NCBI GenBank assembly: GCA_963734685.1
Contig: CAVTIC010000001.1
Location: forward strand, 744,001-808,000
Origin: JAOUEA01 sp963734685
GTDB taxonomy: Bacteria > Actinomycetota > UBA4738 > HRBIN12
DNA: 64,000 bases
Reading direction: 5' to 3'
Below are positions 23,418-32,077 of the stretch, in pieces; position 1 is the first letter of the stretch; every line of letters starts with the position of its first letter. The notes under the pieces were generated by a model. It was not told the origin of the DNA. It ran no database searches and saw nothing but the letters and a program-made list of their open reading frames with translations. The position numbers were made by a program, and so were the translations under genes.

Positions 23418-25202
23418 CTACCGCTCACCTCGCTCGTAGGCGCGGATGATCGACGCGTACCCGGGCTGGGTCGCGAGCAGCTCCTCGTGCGGCCCGGTCG
23501 CCGCGACACGTCCGTCTCGGAGGAAGATCACCCGGTCGGCCAGGCTGATCGTCGACAGGCGGTAGGCCACGACGACGAGCGTGGTCGTGAGCTCCCGACG
23601 CAGCGCATCCAGGATCTCGGCCTCGATCGACGGGTCGACCGCGCTCGTCGCGTCGTCGAGGATCAGCAGGCGGGGCTTCCGCACGAGGGCCCGGGCGAGC
23701 GCGACGCGCTGGCGCTCGCCGCCGGACAGCGTGTGCCCGCGCTCGCCCACGACGGTGTCGTATCCGTGCGGCAGCGCCCGTATGAATCGATCGCACGCGG
23801 CGATCACCGCAGCGTGCACGACCTCGTCGTCGCTCGCGCCCGAGTCGAGCGCGATGTTCGAGCGCACGCTCTCCGCGAACAGGAAGCTCTCCTGGAACAC
23901 GACCGCGGCCGCCGACCGCAACGACGCCACGTCGACGTGGCGCAGGTCGACGCCGCCGATCTCGACATGGCCGCGGTCGGGGTCGACGAGGCGCACCATC
24001 AGCTGGGTGAGCGTGCTCTTGCCCACGCCGGTCGGGCCCACGATCGCGACCGACTCGCCCGGGGAGACCTCGAACGTCACACCCTCGAGCACTGGCGCCT
24101 GTTGTTCGTACTCGAGCCGAAGGTCGTGCACGTGAAGGCCGAGCGGGCCGTCGGGAAGCGGCGTGCCCTCCCGTGCCGGGGTCACCGTCACCGGCTCCCG
24201 GAGGACCTCCTCGATGCGGTCGTACCCCACGACCGCCCGAGGCAGCTCGGCGAGGATCCACCCGATGAACCGCATCGGCCACGCCAACAGCTGGAAGAGC
24301 GCCACGAACCCGACCAGGTCGCCGAGCGTGATGTCGCCGGTCGACACGCGCCAGGAGCCGACCGCCAGCAACAGGGCGATGGCGAGGGTGGGCAGTGCGT
24401 CGAGTGCCGCCTCGAACGTGGCCCGGATCGAGCCGGAGCGCACACGCTCGTCGCGCAAGGCGCGCGCCTTCTCGTACAGGCGGTGGGTCTCGGCGTGCTC
24501 GCGTCCAAGCGTCTTCACGACGAGGGCGCCGTCGATCGACTCGTGCGCGACCGCGCTGACCTCCCCGATCCGCTCTTGTGCGAGGCGGGTCGGTTCCTCC
24601 ATGCGCCGGGCGAAGACCTGGTTCATGATCGCCAGGGTCGGGAACACGAACAGGCCGATGAGGGCGAGCACCGGGTCGGTCACGACCAGCGCGATCAGTG
24701 CCAGGAGCGTGAGCACGATCACGCCCATCGCGAACGGCACCGGCCAGAACACATCGACCGCGGCCTTCACGTCGGCCTCCATGTGGGCCAGCAGCTCCCC
24801 GGTGGGCGTCTCGCGGTGGAACCGCAGTGACAGCGCTCGGTAGCGCTCGGCGACTCGCGTCCGAAGCGTGGCCATCACGCGCTCGCCGGCCACGCCGGAG
24901 TAGTAGCGGCGCAACATGATGCCGAACGCGCGTCCGATGCCGCCGAGCATGAGCGCACCGACAGCGAGCCAGACCTTCGACGTGTCGAGTTGGCCCGCGA
25001 ACGCCGGCTCCAGCACCTCGTCGGTCGCCCGGGCGAGTGCCTCGGTCAGCCAGAGTGAAGCGAACGCGAACAGCACGGCGCCGACCACCGAGGCCGCGAA
25101 CGGCTTGGGGTGCATACGCACGTACGACGCGACCAACCGCATGCCGCGGCGGAACATCGTCCGGTCGACGCCGGGCATGGATGTGGATGTCGTTGCCTGC
25201 AT
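23418..25202 (-). CDS. ABC exporter subunit with degenerate Walker B (first half-transporter)
   Basis: A 594-residue half-transporter: six membrane helices (first about residues 30-55) and an ATPase with Walker A GPTGVGKST, a canonical signature LSGGERQ and Walker B LLILDDATSAVD, in which Asp replaces the catalytic Glu. This makes it the degenerate-site subunit of a heterodimer with the next gene. The ATG at 25202 has TGAGGAA at a good distance. It is the first gene of a four-gene operon: exporter A, exporter B, acylase, crgA. Substrate unknown; lipids, peptides and drugs are all possible for this class. Confidence 0.9.
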   Translation of the reverse strand: MQATTSTSMPGVDRTMFRRGMRLVASYVRMHPKPFAASVVGAVLFAFASLWLTEALARATDEVLEPAFAGQLDTSKVWLAVGALMLGGIGRAFGIMLRRYYSGVAGERVMATLRTRVAERYRALSLRFHRETPTGELLAHMEADVKAAVDVFWPVPFAMGVIVLTLLALIALVVTDPVLALIGLFVFPTLAIMNQVFARRMEEPTRLAQERIGEVSAVAHESIDGALVVKTLGREHAETHRLYEKARALRDERVRSGSIRATFEAALDALPTLAIALLLAVGSWRVSTGDITLGDLVGFVALFQLLAWPMRFIGWILAELPRAVVGYDRIEEVLREPVTVTPAREGTPLPDGPLGLHVHDLRLEYEQQAPVLEGVTFEVSPGESVAIVGPTGVGKSTLTQLMVRLVDPDRGHVEIGGVDLRHVDVASLRSAAAVVFQESFLFAESVRSNIALDSGASDDEVVHAAVIAACDRFIRALPHGYDTVVGERGHTLSGGERQRVALARALVRKPRLLILDDATSAVDPSIEAEILDALRRELTTTLVVVAYRLSTISLADRVIFLRDGRVAATGPHEELLATQPGYASIIRAYERGER

Positions 25203-25628
25203 GGCGGTTCCTCAGATGGAAGTGGGTCGCGCACGGCTGAGGAGCGCCCGACCCTGCATCGTACGGGAGGCCGCCGGTCGACGTCCGGGCGTCACCGGCG
25301 AGCGCGGGGGCGCGCGAGGATCAGCCGAGATGCGGGCGCCGGGCGCGACCACCCAGACCGCGGCCTCCGCCGCGCCCTCACTGCTCGCGCCGGCCGCGGG
25401 TCAGGTCACGAGCCGTTGCACCGGGCTCGGCATCAGGGCGCCCGAGAGGTCTCGGCGTTCGCATGTGCCAATCACCGGAACCTCCCCTTCGAGCGCCGGA
25501 TCGAACACCCGATGCTCGCATCCTTGTCCTCGGGAAGCAACTCCCCGTTGGTTCCACGAGCCCAGACCGACTCGCCGCGCCGAGACAGGGAGGCACTCGA
25601 GAGTTTGCCTCGGACGGTCGAGGGGCCG
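25203..25628. other. 426-base divergent intergenic region, no gene seen
   Basis: This gap separates the ABC exporter operon (minus strand) from the acyl-CoA ligase operon (plus strand), so it should hold promoters for both. I find no tRNA, no strong inverted repeat and no small frame with a ribosome site. The sequence is GC-rich without clear -35/-10 pairs. Confidence 0.5.
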
Positions 25629-27365
25629 ATGATGCGCCCCATGACCGATCATCGCGCCTGGTTCGCTGCCTACCCCCCGGACGTGCCGCACTCGCTCGCG
25701 CCGTACCCCAAAGAGTCGCTGTACTCGTTGCTCCGCAACGCCGTGGCGGGGTTCCCGGACAGGCCGGCGCTGGCGTTCTTCGGCGCGCACATGACGTACG
25801 CGAAGCTCCTCTCGGAGGTCGAACGATTCTCCGCGGTGCTTGCCGGCCTGGGCGTGCGGCAGGGCGACCGCGTCGGCATGGTCCTGCCGAACTGCCCGGA
25901 GTACGTGATCACGTTCTTCGCGTGTCAGCGGCTCGGCGCCGTCGCCGTCGGGAACAACCCCCTGTACACCGAGCGGGAACTCGAGCATCAGATCACCGAC
26001 TCGGGCGCGAAGGTGATGATCGTGCTCGACCAGATCTATCACCGGTTCGGCCAGATCCGAGACACATCCGGCGTGCAGGAAGTCATCGCGGTCAAGCTGA
26101 ATCACTACATGAAGGCGCCGATCAGATGGCTGGCGCCGCTGAAGTTCCGCTCGGACGCGCGCAAGCACGGCACGCCGCTGCCGTTCATCCCTGCCGATCA
26201 CACCGTCCGCTGGTGGGCCGACGTGATGAGGTCTGCCGGTCCGGTGCCGCCCGAGGCGACGATCGCCGACCCGGCAGCCGAGGTCGCCGCACTCGTCTAC
26301 ACCGGTGGCACGACCGGGCTCTCGAAGGGCGCGATGCTCTCGCACTCCAACCTGGTCGCGAACGCGCGCCAGGCCTCGGCGTGGCTGAACGTGGTGCGCC
26401 AGGGCGAGGACGGGATCGTCGCGGCGCTACCTTTCTTCCACTCGTTCGGCACGCTGGTGATGGACTTCGCGATGAGCAAGGCGGCGAAGCTGATCCTCCT
26501 GCCACGCTTCGAGATCGATATGGCGCTGAAAGCGATGTCGAAGGAGAAGCCGTCGCTGTTCCCCGGCGTGCCGCGCATGTACATCGCACTGAACCAGGAT
26601 CCGCGCACGCCCAAGCACGACCTCGCCTCGCTGAAGGCGTGCATCTCGGGCGCGGCGCCACTTCCCATGGCGGTCGCGAAGCGGTTCGAGGAGATCACTG
26701 GCGGCGCCACGGTGGTCGAGGGCTACGGCCTGACCGAGTGCTCGCCGGTCACGCACGCGAACCCGTTGGTCGGCGAGCGCAAGGAAGGATTCATCGGCAT
26801 GCCGCTGCCCGACACCGACGTGAAGCTCACCGACCTCGACGAACCCGACCGCGAGGTGCCGCAGGGCGAGCGTGGAGAGATGTGCATCAAGGGCCCGCAG
26901 GTGATGCTCGGCTACTGGAACCGGCCCGACGAGAGCGGACTCGTGATCCGCAACGGGTGGCTGCACTCCGGCGACGTTGCGATCATGGACGAGCAGGGCT
27001 ACTTCAAGATCGTCGACCGCATCAAGGACATGATCCTGGTGTCCGGGTTCAACGTGTATCCCACGGAGGTGGAAGCCGTTCTGTTCCACCACCCGAAGAT
27101 CCTGAAGTGCGCGGTGGTCGGCGTACCCGACGACACGACCGGCGAGCGGGTGAAGGCCTACATCGTCTTGAAGCCGGGCGAGGCCGCGACCGCCGACGAG
27201 ATCGTCGCCTGGTGCCGAGACCCGGATCAAGGGCTGACCGGCTACCGGGTGCCGAAGGAGCTCGAGTTCCGCGACGAGTTGCCAGAGACGTTGATCGGCA
27301 AGGTGCTTCGCCGCGTGCTGCAGGACGAGGAGCGGAAGAAGCGGGAAGCTTCGGGTACCGCGTGA
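25629..27365 (+). CDS. Long-chain acyl-CoA synthetase (AMP-forming)
   Basis: A 578-residue ANL-superfamily ligase. Signature regions are YTGGTTGLSKGAMLSH (AMP binding), GYGLTECSPVTH, WLHSGDVAIMDEQGYFKIVDRIKDMI and the C-terminal Lys in LIGKVLRR. It activates fatty acids to acyl-CoA via an acyl-adenylate; chain length cannot be read from sequence. Several ATGs lie close together (25629, 25632, 25641); GAGGGG at 25619-25624 favours one of the first two. The stop overlaps the next start as GTGA, so the GNAT and HAD genes follow in the same operon. Confidence 0.92.
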   Translation: MMRPMTDHRAWFAAYPPDVPHSLAPYPKESLYSLLRNAVAGFPDRPALAFFGAHMTYAKLLSEVERFSAVLAGLGVRQGDRVGMVLPNCPEYVITFFACQRLGAVAVGNNPLYTERELEHQITDSGAKVMIVLDQIYHRFGQIRDTSGVQEVIAVKLNHYMKAPIRWLAPLKFRSDARKHGTPLPFIPADHTVRWWADVMRSAGPVPPEATIADPAAEVAALVYTGGTTGLSKGAMLSHSNLVANARQASAWLNVVRQGEDGIVAALPFFHSFGTLVMDFAMSKAAKLILLPRFEIDMALKAMSKEKPSLFPGVPRMYIALNQDPRTPKHDLASLKACISGAAPLPMAVAKRFEEITGGATVVEGYGLTECSPVTHANPLVGERKEGFIGMPLPDTDVKLTDLDEPDREVPQGERGEMCIKGPQVMLGYWNRPDESGLVIRNGWLHSGDVAIMDEQGYFKIVDRIKDMILVSGFNVYPTEVEAVLFHHPKILKCAVVGVPDDTTGERVKAYIVLKPGEAATADEIVAWCRDPDQGLTGYRVPKELEFRDELPETLIGKVLRRVLQDEERKKREASGTA

Positions 27366-27919
27366 GTTCCGCCGACCCGTTGCCGATCGACCTCGGCGAC
27401 GGTGCGCTCGTCCGCCGGTACACGATGGACGATCTCGATCCGATCTGGGCGGTCGCGTCGGGCGAGCGCGAGCGCCTCGGCGAGTGGATGCCCTGGGTCG
27501 AGGGCACGACCTCGATCGATGTGCAGCGCGTGTGGTTGACGAAGGTCGTGAACGAGCCCGAAGGGCTCGAGGGCTGCGGAATCTTCGTCGACGACGAGTT
27601 CGCAGGAGGGATCGGACTCTCGTGGGATCCCTACGGCATCGCGGGCGAGATCGGCTACTGGACCCGCGCGCCGTTCGAGGGGAGGGGTCTCGTCACGAGG
27701 TCGGCGCGGGAATTCACGCGCCTCGGGTTCGAGCATGTCGGCCTCAACAGGGTCGTGATCAGGGCGGGGGTGGAGAACAAGCGCAGCCGTGCCGTGCCCG
27801 AGCGGCTCGGCTACAGGCAGGAGAGCATCGAGCGCGGCGGTGGCCGGGGTCTCGGCGGCTACTACGACATCGTCGTGTACGCGATGCTGGCGGATGAATG
27901 GCGCGCCCACCCGCGGTGA
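27362..27919 (+). CDS. GNAT acetyltransferase (RimJ/RimL-like)
   Basis: A 185-residue single-domain GNAT enzyme with the RimJ/RimL layout: IGYWTRAPFEGRGLVTRSAREF in the acetyl-CoA region, LNRVVIRAGVENKRSRAVPERLGYRQE in motif B, and a C-terminal YYDIVVYAML strand. It starts at a GTG overlapping the CoA ligase stop by four bases and overlaps the downstream HAD gene by 22 bases. Likely acetylates a protein N-terminus or a small amine; the substrate is unknown. Confidence 0.88.
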   Translation: MSSADPLPIDLGDGALVRRYTMDDLDPIWAVASGERERLGEWMPWVEGTTSIDVQRVWLTKVVNEPEGLEGCGIFVDDEFAGGIGLSWDPYGIAGEIGYWTRAPFEGRGLVTRSAREFTRLGFEHVGLNRVVIRAGVENKRSRAVPERLGYRQESIERGGGRGLGGYYDIVVYAMLADEWRAHPR

Positions 27920-28590
27920 TCTTCGACCTGTTCGGCACGCTCGTGTACGAGTTGCCGCGCGAGGAGTTCTGGGCGTCCGTCGACGCGATCGCCATCGAAC
28001 TGGGCGCCGGCTCTGGCCCGTTCCGGCAGGCGTGGGAGGCGACCTCACAGGCGCGGCAGACCGGCGCGTTCGCCGACATCGAGGAGAACGTGCGAGCGAT
28101 CTGCGAGGATCTCGATGTGGCGTTCGATGCTCCGCGGGTGGCATCGGCCCTGGAAGAGCGTCGGGCGATGTACGAGCGATGGTTCCGGCCCCGCGAAGGC
28201 GCGCTGGAGACCCTCGGTGCGCTGCGAGCGAGAGGGTACCCGCTGGCGCTCGTGAGCCAGTGCGCCCCCGATACGCCGGCCCTCTGGCGTGCGTCGGTGC
28301 TGGCCGGCATGGTCGACGTCGAGGTGTTCTCGAGCGAGGTGGGGCTGCGCAAGCCCGATCCCGCCATCTACCGGCTCGCGGCTGAGCGCCTCGGCGTCGT
28401 GTGCGAGGGCTGCGTCTACGTCGGTGACGGCGCGTACGGCGAGCTCACGGGCGCCGCCGCGCTGGGCATGGTGCCGTACCTGCTGCACGACCCCGACCTC
28501 GACCACGAGGCGATGCTCACGCCCGAGCGTGATCCGTGGGCTGGACCGACGATCGCGCAGCTGCGCGAGGTGCTCGAACTCGTGCCCTAG
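27898..28590 (+). CDS. HAD-family hydrolase
   Basis: A 230-residue haloacid dehalogenase-superfamily protein. Motif I is FDLFGTL with the nucleophile Asp, motif II is the Ser in ALVSQC, motif III includes Lys in VGLRKPDPAIY, and motif IV is YVGDGAYGE. The alpha-helical cap (residues 15-90) places it in subfamily I. It is probably a phosphatase of a small metabolite. It overlaps the GNAT gene, ends the CoA ligase operon, and is followed by a strong inverted repeat. Confidence 0.88.
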   Translation: MARPPAVIFDLFGTLVYELPREEFWASVDAIAIELGAGSGPFRQAWEATSQARQTGAFADIEENVRAICEDLDVAFDAPRVASALEERRAMYERWFRPREGALETLGALRARGYPLALVSQCAPDTPALWRASVLAGMVDVEVFSSEVGLRKPDPAIYRLAAERLGVVCEGCVYVGDGAYGELTGAAALGMVPYLLHDPDLDHEAMLTPERDPWAGPTIAQLREVLELVP

Positions 28591-28618
28591 TCCTAGCCCC
28601 TCCGTTTCGATCGGCCCG

Positions 28619-28677
28619 ACTGGGCAGGGACTTCCGGAGTCGCACCTGCGGGCCGGACACGGAGGTCCCTGCCCAGT
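28619..28677. terminator. 18-bp inverted repeat between convergent operons, likely terminator
   Basis: The arms ACTGGGCAGGGACTTCCG (28619-28636) and CGGAGGTCCCTGCCCAGT (28660-28677) are complementary at 17 of 18 positions and enclose a 23-base loop. The element lies between the HAD gene stop (28590) and the convergent membrane protein stop (28723), where a bidirectional terminator is expected. There is no T-tract. In design it resembles the hairpin at 15817-15871: a long perfect stem with a loop of just over 20 bases. Confidence 0.65.
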
Positions 28678-28722
28678 TGCCCCGGCGGACGAGACACACC
28701 GCTGCCCACCGTGGGAGCCGGT

Positions 28723-29847
28723 TCAGCCCGGCTCGACCACCGCTTCCCGCCCCCGGTATCGCCTGCGGTGCAGGAACGCGGCGATCCCCCCTGCCGGCAG
28801 CGGCAGCCAGAACGACACGAGCCGGTAGGCGAGCACCGCGAGCACCGCGTCGCCGGCCGGCACCCCGGCCAGCGCCAGCAGACCGGTCAATCCCGCCTCG
28901 ACGAACCCCAGCCCGCCCGGCGTGATCGGGATCATCGCAAGCACCATCGACGCGGAGTACGCGAGCAGCACCAGCGTCGGCCTCGGTCGCGAGCCCACCG
29001 CCGTGATCGCGGCGAGCAGCGCCAGGTAGTCGAAGAGCCAGTTGCCGAGCGCGAAGAGCAGAGCTTTCCACCACGTATCGCCGAGGGCATCTCTGATCTC
29101 GTTCCGTTGCACGACGAGGCGGTCGGGCAGGTCGGTCACGGGCTGCTTCTGTGGCTGCAGCCGGTTCCGGAGCCACTGCGCGCTGCGGCCGACCTTCCGC
29201 ATCGCGCCGTCGCGCGTGAGCAGCACCCACCCCAACACGAAGCCAACCACGAACACGACGCCCCCGAGCCAGGCCGCCTCCGCGAGTCCACCGGGCACGG
29301 GGCGTCCGAGCAGCGCGGCCGGCAGGGTGAGGAGGGGCAGCATGAAGAGCGTTCCGGTGCTGATCAACGATGCGGCGGTGAGCGCGGTCGCCACGCGCGC
29401 GCCGTCGACTCCCGAATCGGTGAGCATGCGCCACTGCAGCGCGCCGCCGGCAGCCGCGCCTCCCGGCACGACACGACTGAACGCGTTGGAGGCGAGTTGC
29501 GCCGTCGCCACGCCGAACCAACGGTTCGTGCGCAACGCGATGCGCTGCAGTCCCCAGATGCATCCGAAGCTCAGGGATTCGAACGCGAGCATCACGACGA
29601 ACCACGCGGGGTTCAGGTCGAGCAGCTCCGGCCACTTCTCGAAGACGGTCAGGAGGCTCGGCCACAGGATGTAGAGGGCGATGACCGTGATCAGGAGGAA
29701 CGCGATGCGCAGCAGGATCGCCCCCCGCTTCGAGCGCACGGCGACTTGCACCTGCCCGGTGGCTTCCTGGGCGGTTCGAACGTGCGAGGTCTCGACCTGC
29801 GCGACGTTCGGGGACTGAGGATGACGATGCTGATGATCCACAACCAT
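28723..29847 (-). CDS. Lysylphosphatidylglycerol synthase-like (UPF0104/AglD) membrane protein
   Basis: A 374-residue protein with a polar N-terminal tail of about 40 residues and eight or so membrane helices. The RVVPGGAAAGGALQWRML segment and MIPITPGGLGFVEAGLTGLL near the C-terminus are the hallmarks of the LPG-synthase transmembrane family, which includes flippase-like and glycolipid-linked proteins without the aminoacyl-transferase domain. The domain for lysyl transfer is absent, so lysinylation is not implied. The ATG at 29847 is preceded by an in-frame TTG; the ATG is preferred. Divergent from the C45 hydrolase. Confidence 0.85.
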   Translation of the reverse strand: MVVDHQHRHPQSPNVAQVETSHVRTAQEATGQVQVAVRSKRGAILLRIAFLLITVIALYILWPSLLTVFEKWPELLDLNPAWFVVMLAFESLSFGCIWGLQRIALRTNRWFGVATAQLASNAFSRVVPGGAAAGGALQWRMLTDSGVDGARVATALTAASLISTGTLFMLPLLTLPAALLGRPVPGGLAEAAWLGGVVFVVGFVLGWVLLTRDGAMRKVGRSAQWLRNRLQPQKQPVTDLPDRLVVQRNEIRDALGDTWWKALLFALGNWLFDYLALLAAITAVGSRPRPTLVLLAYSASMVLAMIPITPGGLGFVEAGLTGLLALAGVPAGDAVLAVLAYRLVSFWLPLPAGGIAAFLHRRRYRGREAVVEPG

Positions 29848-29904
29848 CAAGCGTAGCGCGAGGACGTCAGGTCAGGTCGCGGCGTCGTCGCGTACGGTGG
29901 CTCG

Positions 29905-30912
29905 ATGGCGACCGTTCCCGGAGCGACGTTCCGCACGATCGACGAAGCCTCCCCGGGGCCCAAGCTCGCTGCCGTGTTCGCGGCGAGGGCGGAGTCATAC
30001 GCCGCCTGGTACCTGCAGGACGGCGACGAGGCACGCCCCACGGTCGAGGAGGGCATCGCCGCCCTGAAGGCGCACATGCCCGAGCTCCTCCCCGGCTACG
30101 AGGCGATGGCCGCTGAGGTGGCGAACGACGACCCGGTCGCCGCCCGCATGTTCACGATGTGGAAGCCACCCGGCGCGGCGATCGCTTGTTCTCAGGCGGT
30201 GCTCCGCGAAGGCGACCGCGGGCCGCGACTCGTGCGCAACTACGACTACCCCGCGGAGCTCATGGATGCCGTGATCCTGCGCAGCGCGTTCGGAGGGCGG
30301 CACGTGATCGGGGTGACCGACGCGGTGTGGGGGCTCTGTGACGGCATGAACGACCGCGGTCTCGCCGTATCGCTCACGTTCGGCGGGAGGGCGTCGATGG
30401 GCGAAGGGTTCGGCGTCCCCCTCGTGATCCGCTACCTGCTCGAGACATGCGCCTCGATCGACGCCGTGAGGGACGTGTTGGCGCGGATGCCGATCGCGCA
30501 CACCCACAACCTCACGATCGCCGATGCCGCCGGCGACGTGATCACCGCGTATCTGAATCCGGATCGTCCGCCCTCGTTCCGGAGGCTGCCGATCGCGGTG
30601 AACCACCAGTGGGCGGTGGAGTCGTGGGACCCGGTGCTCGCCGAGAGCACTCTGCAGCGGGAATGGTGGTTGCTACGCCTGCTCGACGACCCGGATGTCG
30701 ATCACGAACGATTCGTCGGGGCCTTCCTCGTGCCGCCGCTCTACAGCCTGGCTCACGACGTCGGTAGGGGCACGGTGTACACGGCCGTCTACGATCCCGC
30801 CGAGGGCGACATCACCTACGTCTGGCCGACCTCGCGTTTACCGCTTCGGTTCGATGCGTTCGCCGAGGGCGAGCACCCGGTCGTCTACCCCCCATCGCCT
30901 CCGTCGGTGTGA
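29905..30912 (+). CDS. C45-family Ntn hydrolase
   Basis: A 335-residue cytoplasmic protein of the C45 (acyl-CoA:6-aminopenicillanate acyltransferase-like) family. The family pattern is visible as AIACSQAVLREGDRGPRLVRNYDYP, where the Cys would become the N-terminal nucleophile after self-cleavage, followed by GLCDGMNDRGLAVSLTFGGR and LPIAVNHQ. Members hydrolyse linear amides or transfer acyl groups. With the penicillin-acylase-like gene this is the second autoprocessing amidase in the window. It converges on the Crp-type regulator with a one-base gap between stops. Confidence 0.82.
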   Translation: MATVPGATFRTIDEASPGPKLAAVFAARAESYAAWYLQDGDEARPTVEEGIAALKAHMPELLPGYEAMAAEVANDDPVAARMFTMWKPPGAAIACSQAVLREGDRGPRLVRNYDYPAELMDAVILRSAFGGRHVIGVTDAVWGLCDGMNDRGLAVSLTFGGRASMGEGFGVPLVIRYLLETCASIDAVRDVLARMPIAHTHNLTIADAAGDVITAYLNPDRPPSFRRLPIAVNHQWAVESWDPVLAESTLQREWWLLRLLDDPDVDHERFVGAFLVPPLYSLAHDVGRGTVYTAVYDPAEGDITYVWPTSRLPLRFDAFAEGEHPVVYPPSPPSV

Positions 30913-30913
30913 G

Positions 30914-31669
30914 CTACGGATCCATCGGCGGTTCGCCCGGGATCAGGCGTGCGTACTCCTCGTTCACGAGCGCGTAGCACTCGCATGCCTGCTCTCCGAG
31001 GCCCTTGCGGTCCAACACGGTCGTACTGCCTCGGCGCGTGCTGACCAGACCCGCGCCCTGCAGCTGCCGCAGGGCGACGGTCACCGATGCCCGCCGGACG
31101 TGCAGGATGTGGGCGAGGAACTCGTGCGTGAGCCGCACGTCGTCGCTGGCGACACGGTCGCTCGTGTGCAGCAGCCAGCGCGCGAGGCGCTCCTGCACCG
31201 TGTGGGCGGCGCTGCACGCCACGCTTTGGGAGACGTGGATCAGTAGCGCCCGCAGATACGCCTCGATCGCGCCGGAGAGCAGCGGGTTCCGCTGCAGCTG
31301 GTCGCGGAAGACGGCCGCCTCGACGCGGAGCAGGCGTCCTCCCATCTGGATCACGGCGCGGCCGTTCGGGTTCCGATCGTCGCCAAGGGCCTGGAACGTG
31401 CCGACCATGCCTTCGCGGCCGATCGTGGCGGTCTCGACGGCCGAGCCGTCGCGCAGCACGGTCATGACCGAGACCACGCACGACAGCGGGAAGAACACCC
31501 ACGCGAACGGCTGTCCGGGCTCGTAGAGCACGTCGCCGGGGCTCGTCTCGACCATCAATGACTGCGCGAGCAGGCGCTCTTGCCCATCCGGCGAGAGGGC
31601 CGCCAACATGCGGTTCGCGGCGGCGTCGGCGAGCTGGGGTGCGGCGGCCGCCGCGGTGAGGGTCGCCAT
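30914..31669 (-). CDS. Crp/Fnr-family transcriptional regulator
   Basis: A 251-residue protein with an N-terminal cyclic-nucleotide-binding-type beta-roll (GDVLYEPGQPFAWVFFPLSCVVSVMTVL) and a C-terminal winged helix (LTHEFLAHILHVRRASVTVALRQLQGAGLV). The canonical cAMP pocket Arg-Ser pair is not evident, and there is no Fnr-type Cys cluster, so the signal is unknown. This Crp subclass, with the YEPG and RASVTVAL features, is frequent in proteobacteria and actinobacteria and often autoregulated or redox linked. A conserved-looking Cys pair (QACECY) lies near the C-terminus. Confidence 0.88.
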   Translation of the reverse strand: MATLTAAAAAPQLADAAANRMLAALSPDGQERLLAQSLMVETSPGDVLYEPGQPFAWVFFPLSCVVSVMTVLRDGSAVETATIGREGMVGTFQALGDDRNPNGRAVIQMGGRLLRVEAAVFRDQLQRNPLLSGAIEAYLRALLIHVSQSVACSAAHTVQERLARWLLHTSDRVASDDVRLTHEFLAHILHVRRASVTVALRQLQGAGLVSTRRGSTTVLDRKGLGEQACECYALVNEEYARLIPGEPPMDP

Positions 31670-31812
31670 GACGGACCAGGGTACCCGGGGGTCGCGCGGG
31701 CTGTGTACGCGAGCGGACGGACGCCCGCCATCCGAGCGAGTTTCATCGAGGGCGGAACCGAGGAGACACCGATCACGAGCGAAGGCGCGCTTCGCGCGCC
31801 GAGGGAGGAACC

Positions 31813-32010
31813 ATGTTGCAGACCGGACTGGCGCTGCTCGCGCAGAACGGCGGAAGCGAAGGTGCGACCGACACGATCCTGTGGGTCATCGCAGCGGTGC
31901 TCGTGTTCGCGGGCATCGTCACGATCATCCGCGGTGAAGTGCTATGGGGCATCCTGTTGATCATCGGCGGGCTACTCGTCGGCCCCGGTGGTGTGAGCTT
32001 GTTCGACTGA
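31813..32010 (+). CDS. GPGG-motif small membrane protein
   Basis: A 65-residue protein with two membrane helices (ILWVIAAVLVFAGIVTII and GILLIIGGLLVG) followed by the conserved GPGG motif just before the C-terminus. This small family is found in actinobacteria and has no known function. The start is secured by a near-perfect ribosome site (GGGAGGAACC). A strong hairpin terminator follows the stop. Confidence 0.85.
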   Translation: MLQTGLALLAQNGGSEGATDTILWVIAAVLVFAGIVTIIRGEVLWGILLIIGGLLVGPGGVSLFD

Positions 32011-32045
32011 CCGGCCTCGCCACCATCCCCCGGCGGAGGCCCGAG

Positions 32046-32077
32046 CGGCCCGCCCGGCTCCCGTGCCGGGCGGGCCG
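32046..32077. terminator. Hairpin terminator between the GPGG gene and the sulfate operon
   Basis: The arms CGGCCCGCCCGGC (32046-32058) and GCCGGGCGGGCCG (32065-32077) are perfectly complementary with a six-base loop. The right arm abuts the stop codon of the convergent methyltransferase gene (32078). A shared, bidirectional terminator is likely; T-tracts are absent, as is common in GC-rich actinobacteria. Confidence 0.8.

Noticed and set aside
21546..24830. A 1094-codon open frame on the plus strand opposite the ABC exporter genes
   Set aside because: It is the mirror of two well-conserved ABC transporter genes in GC-rich DNA, its translation is Arg/Asp/His-rich without any domain, and it has no ribosome site.
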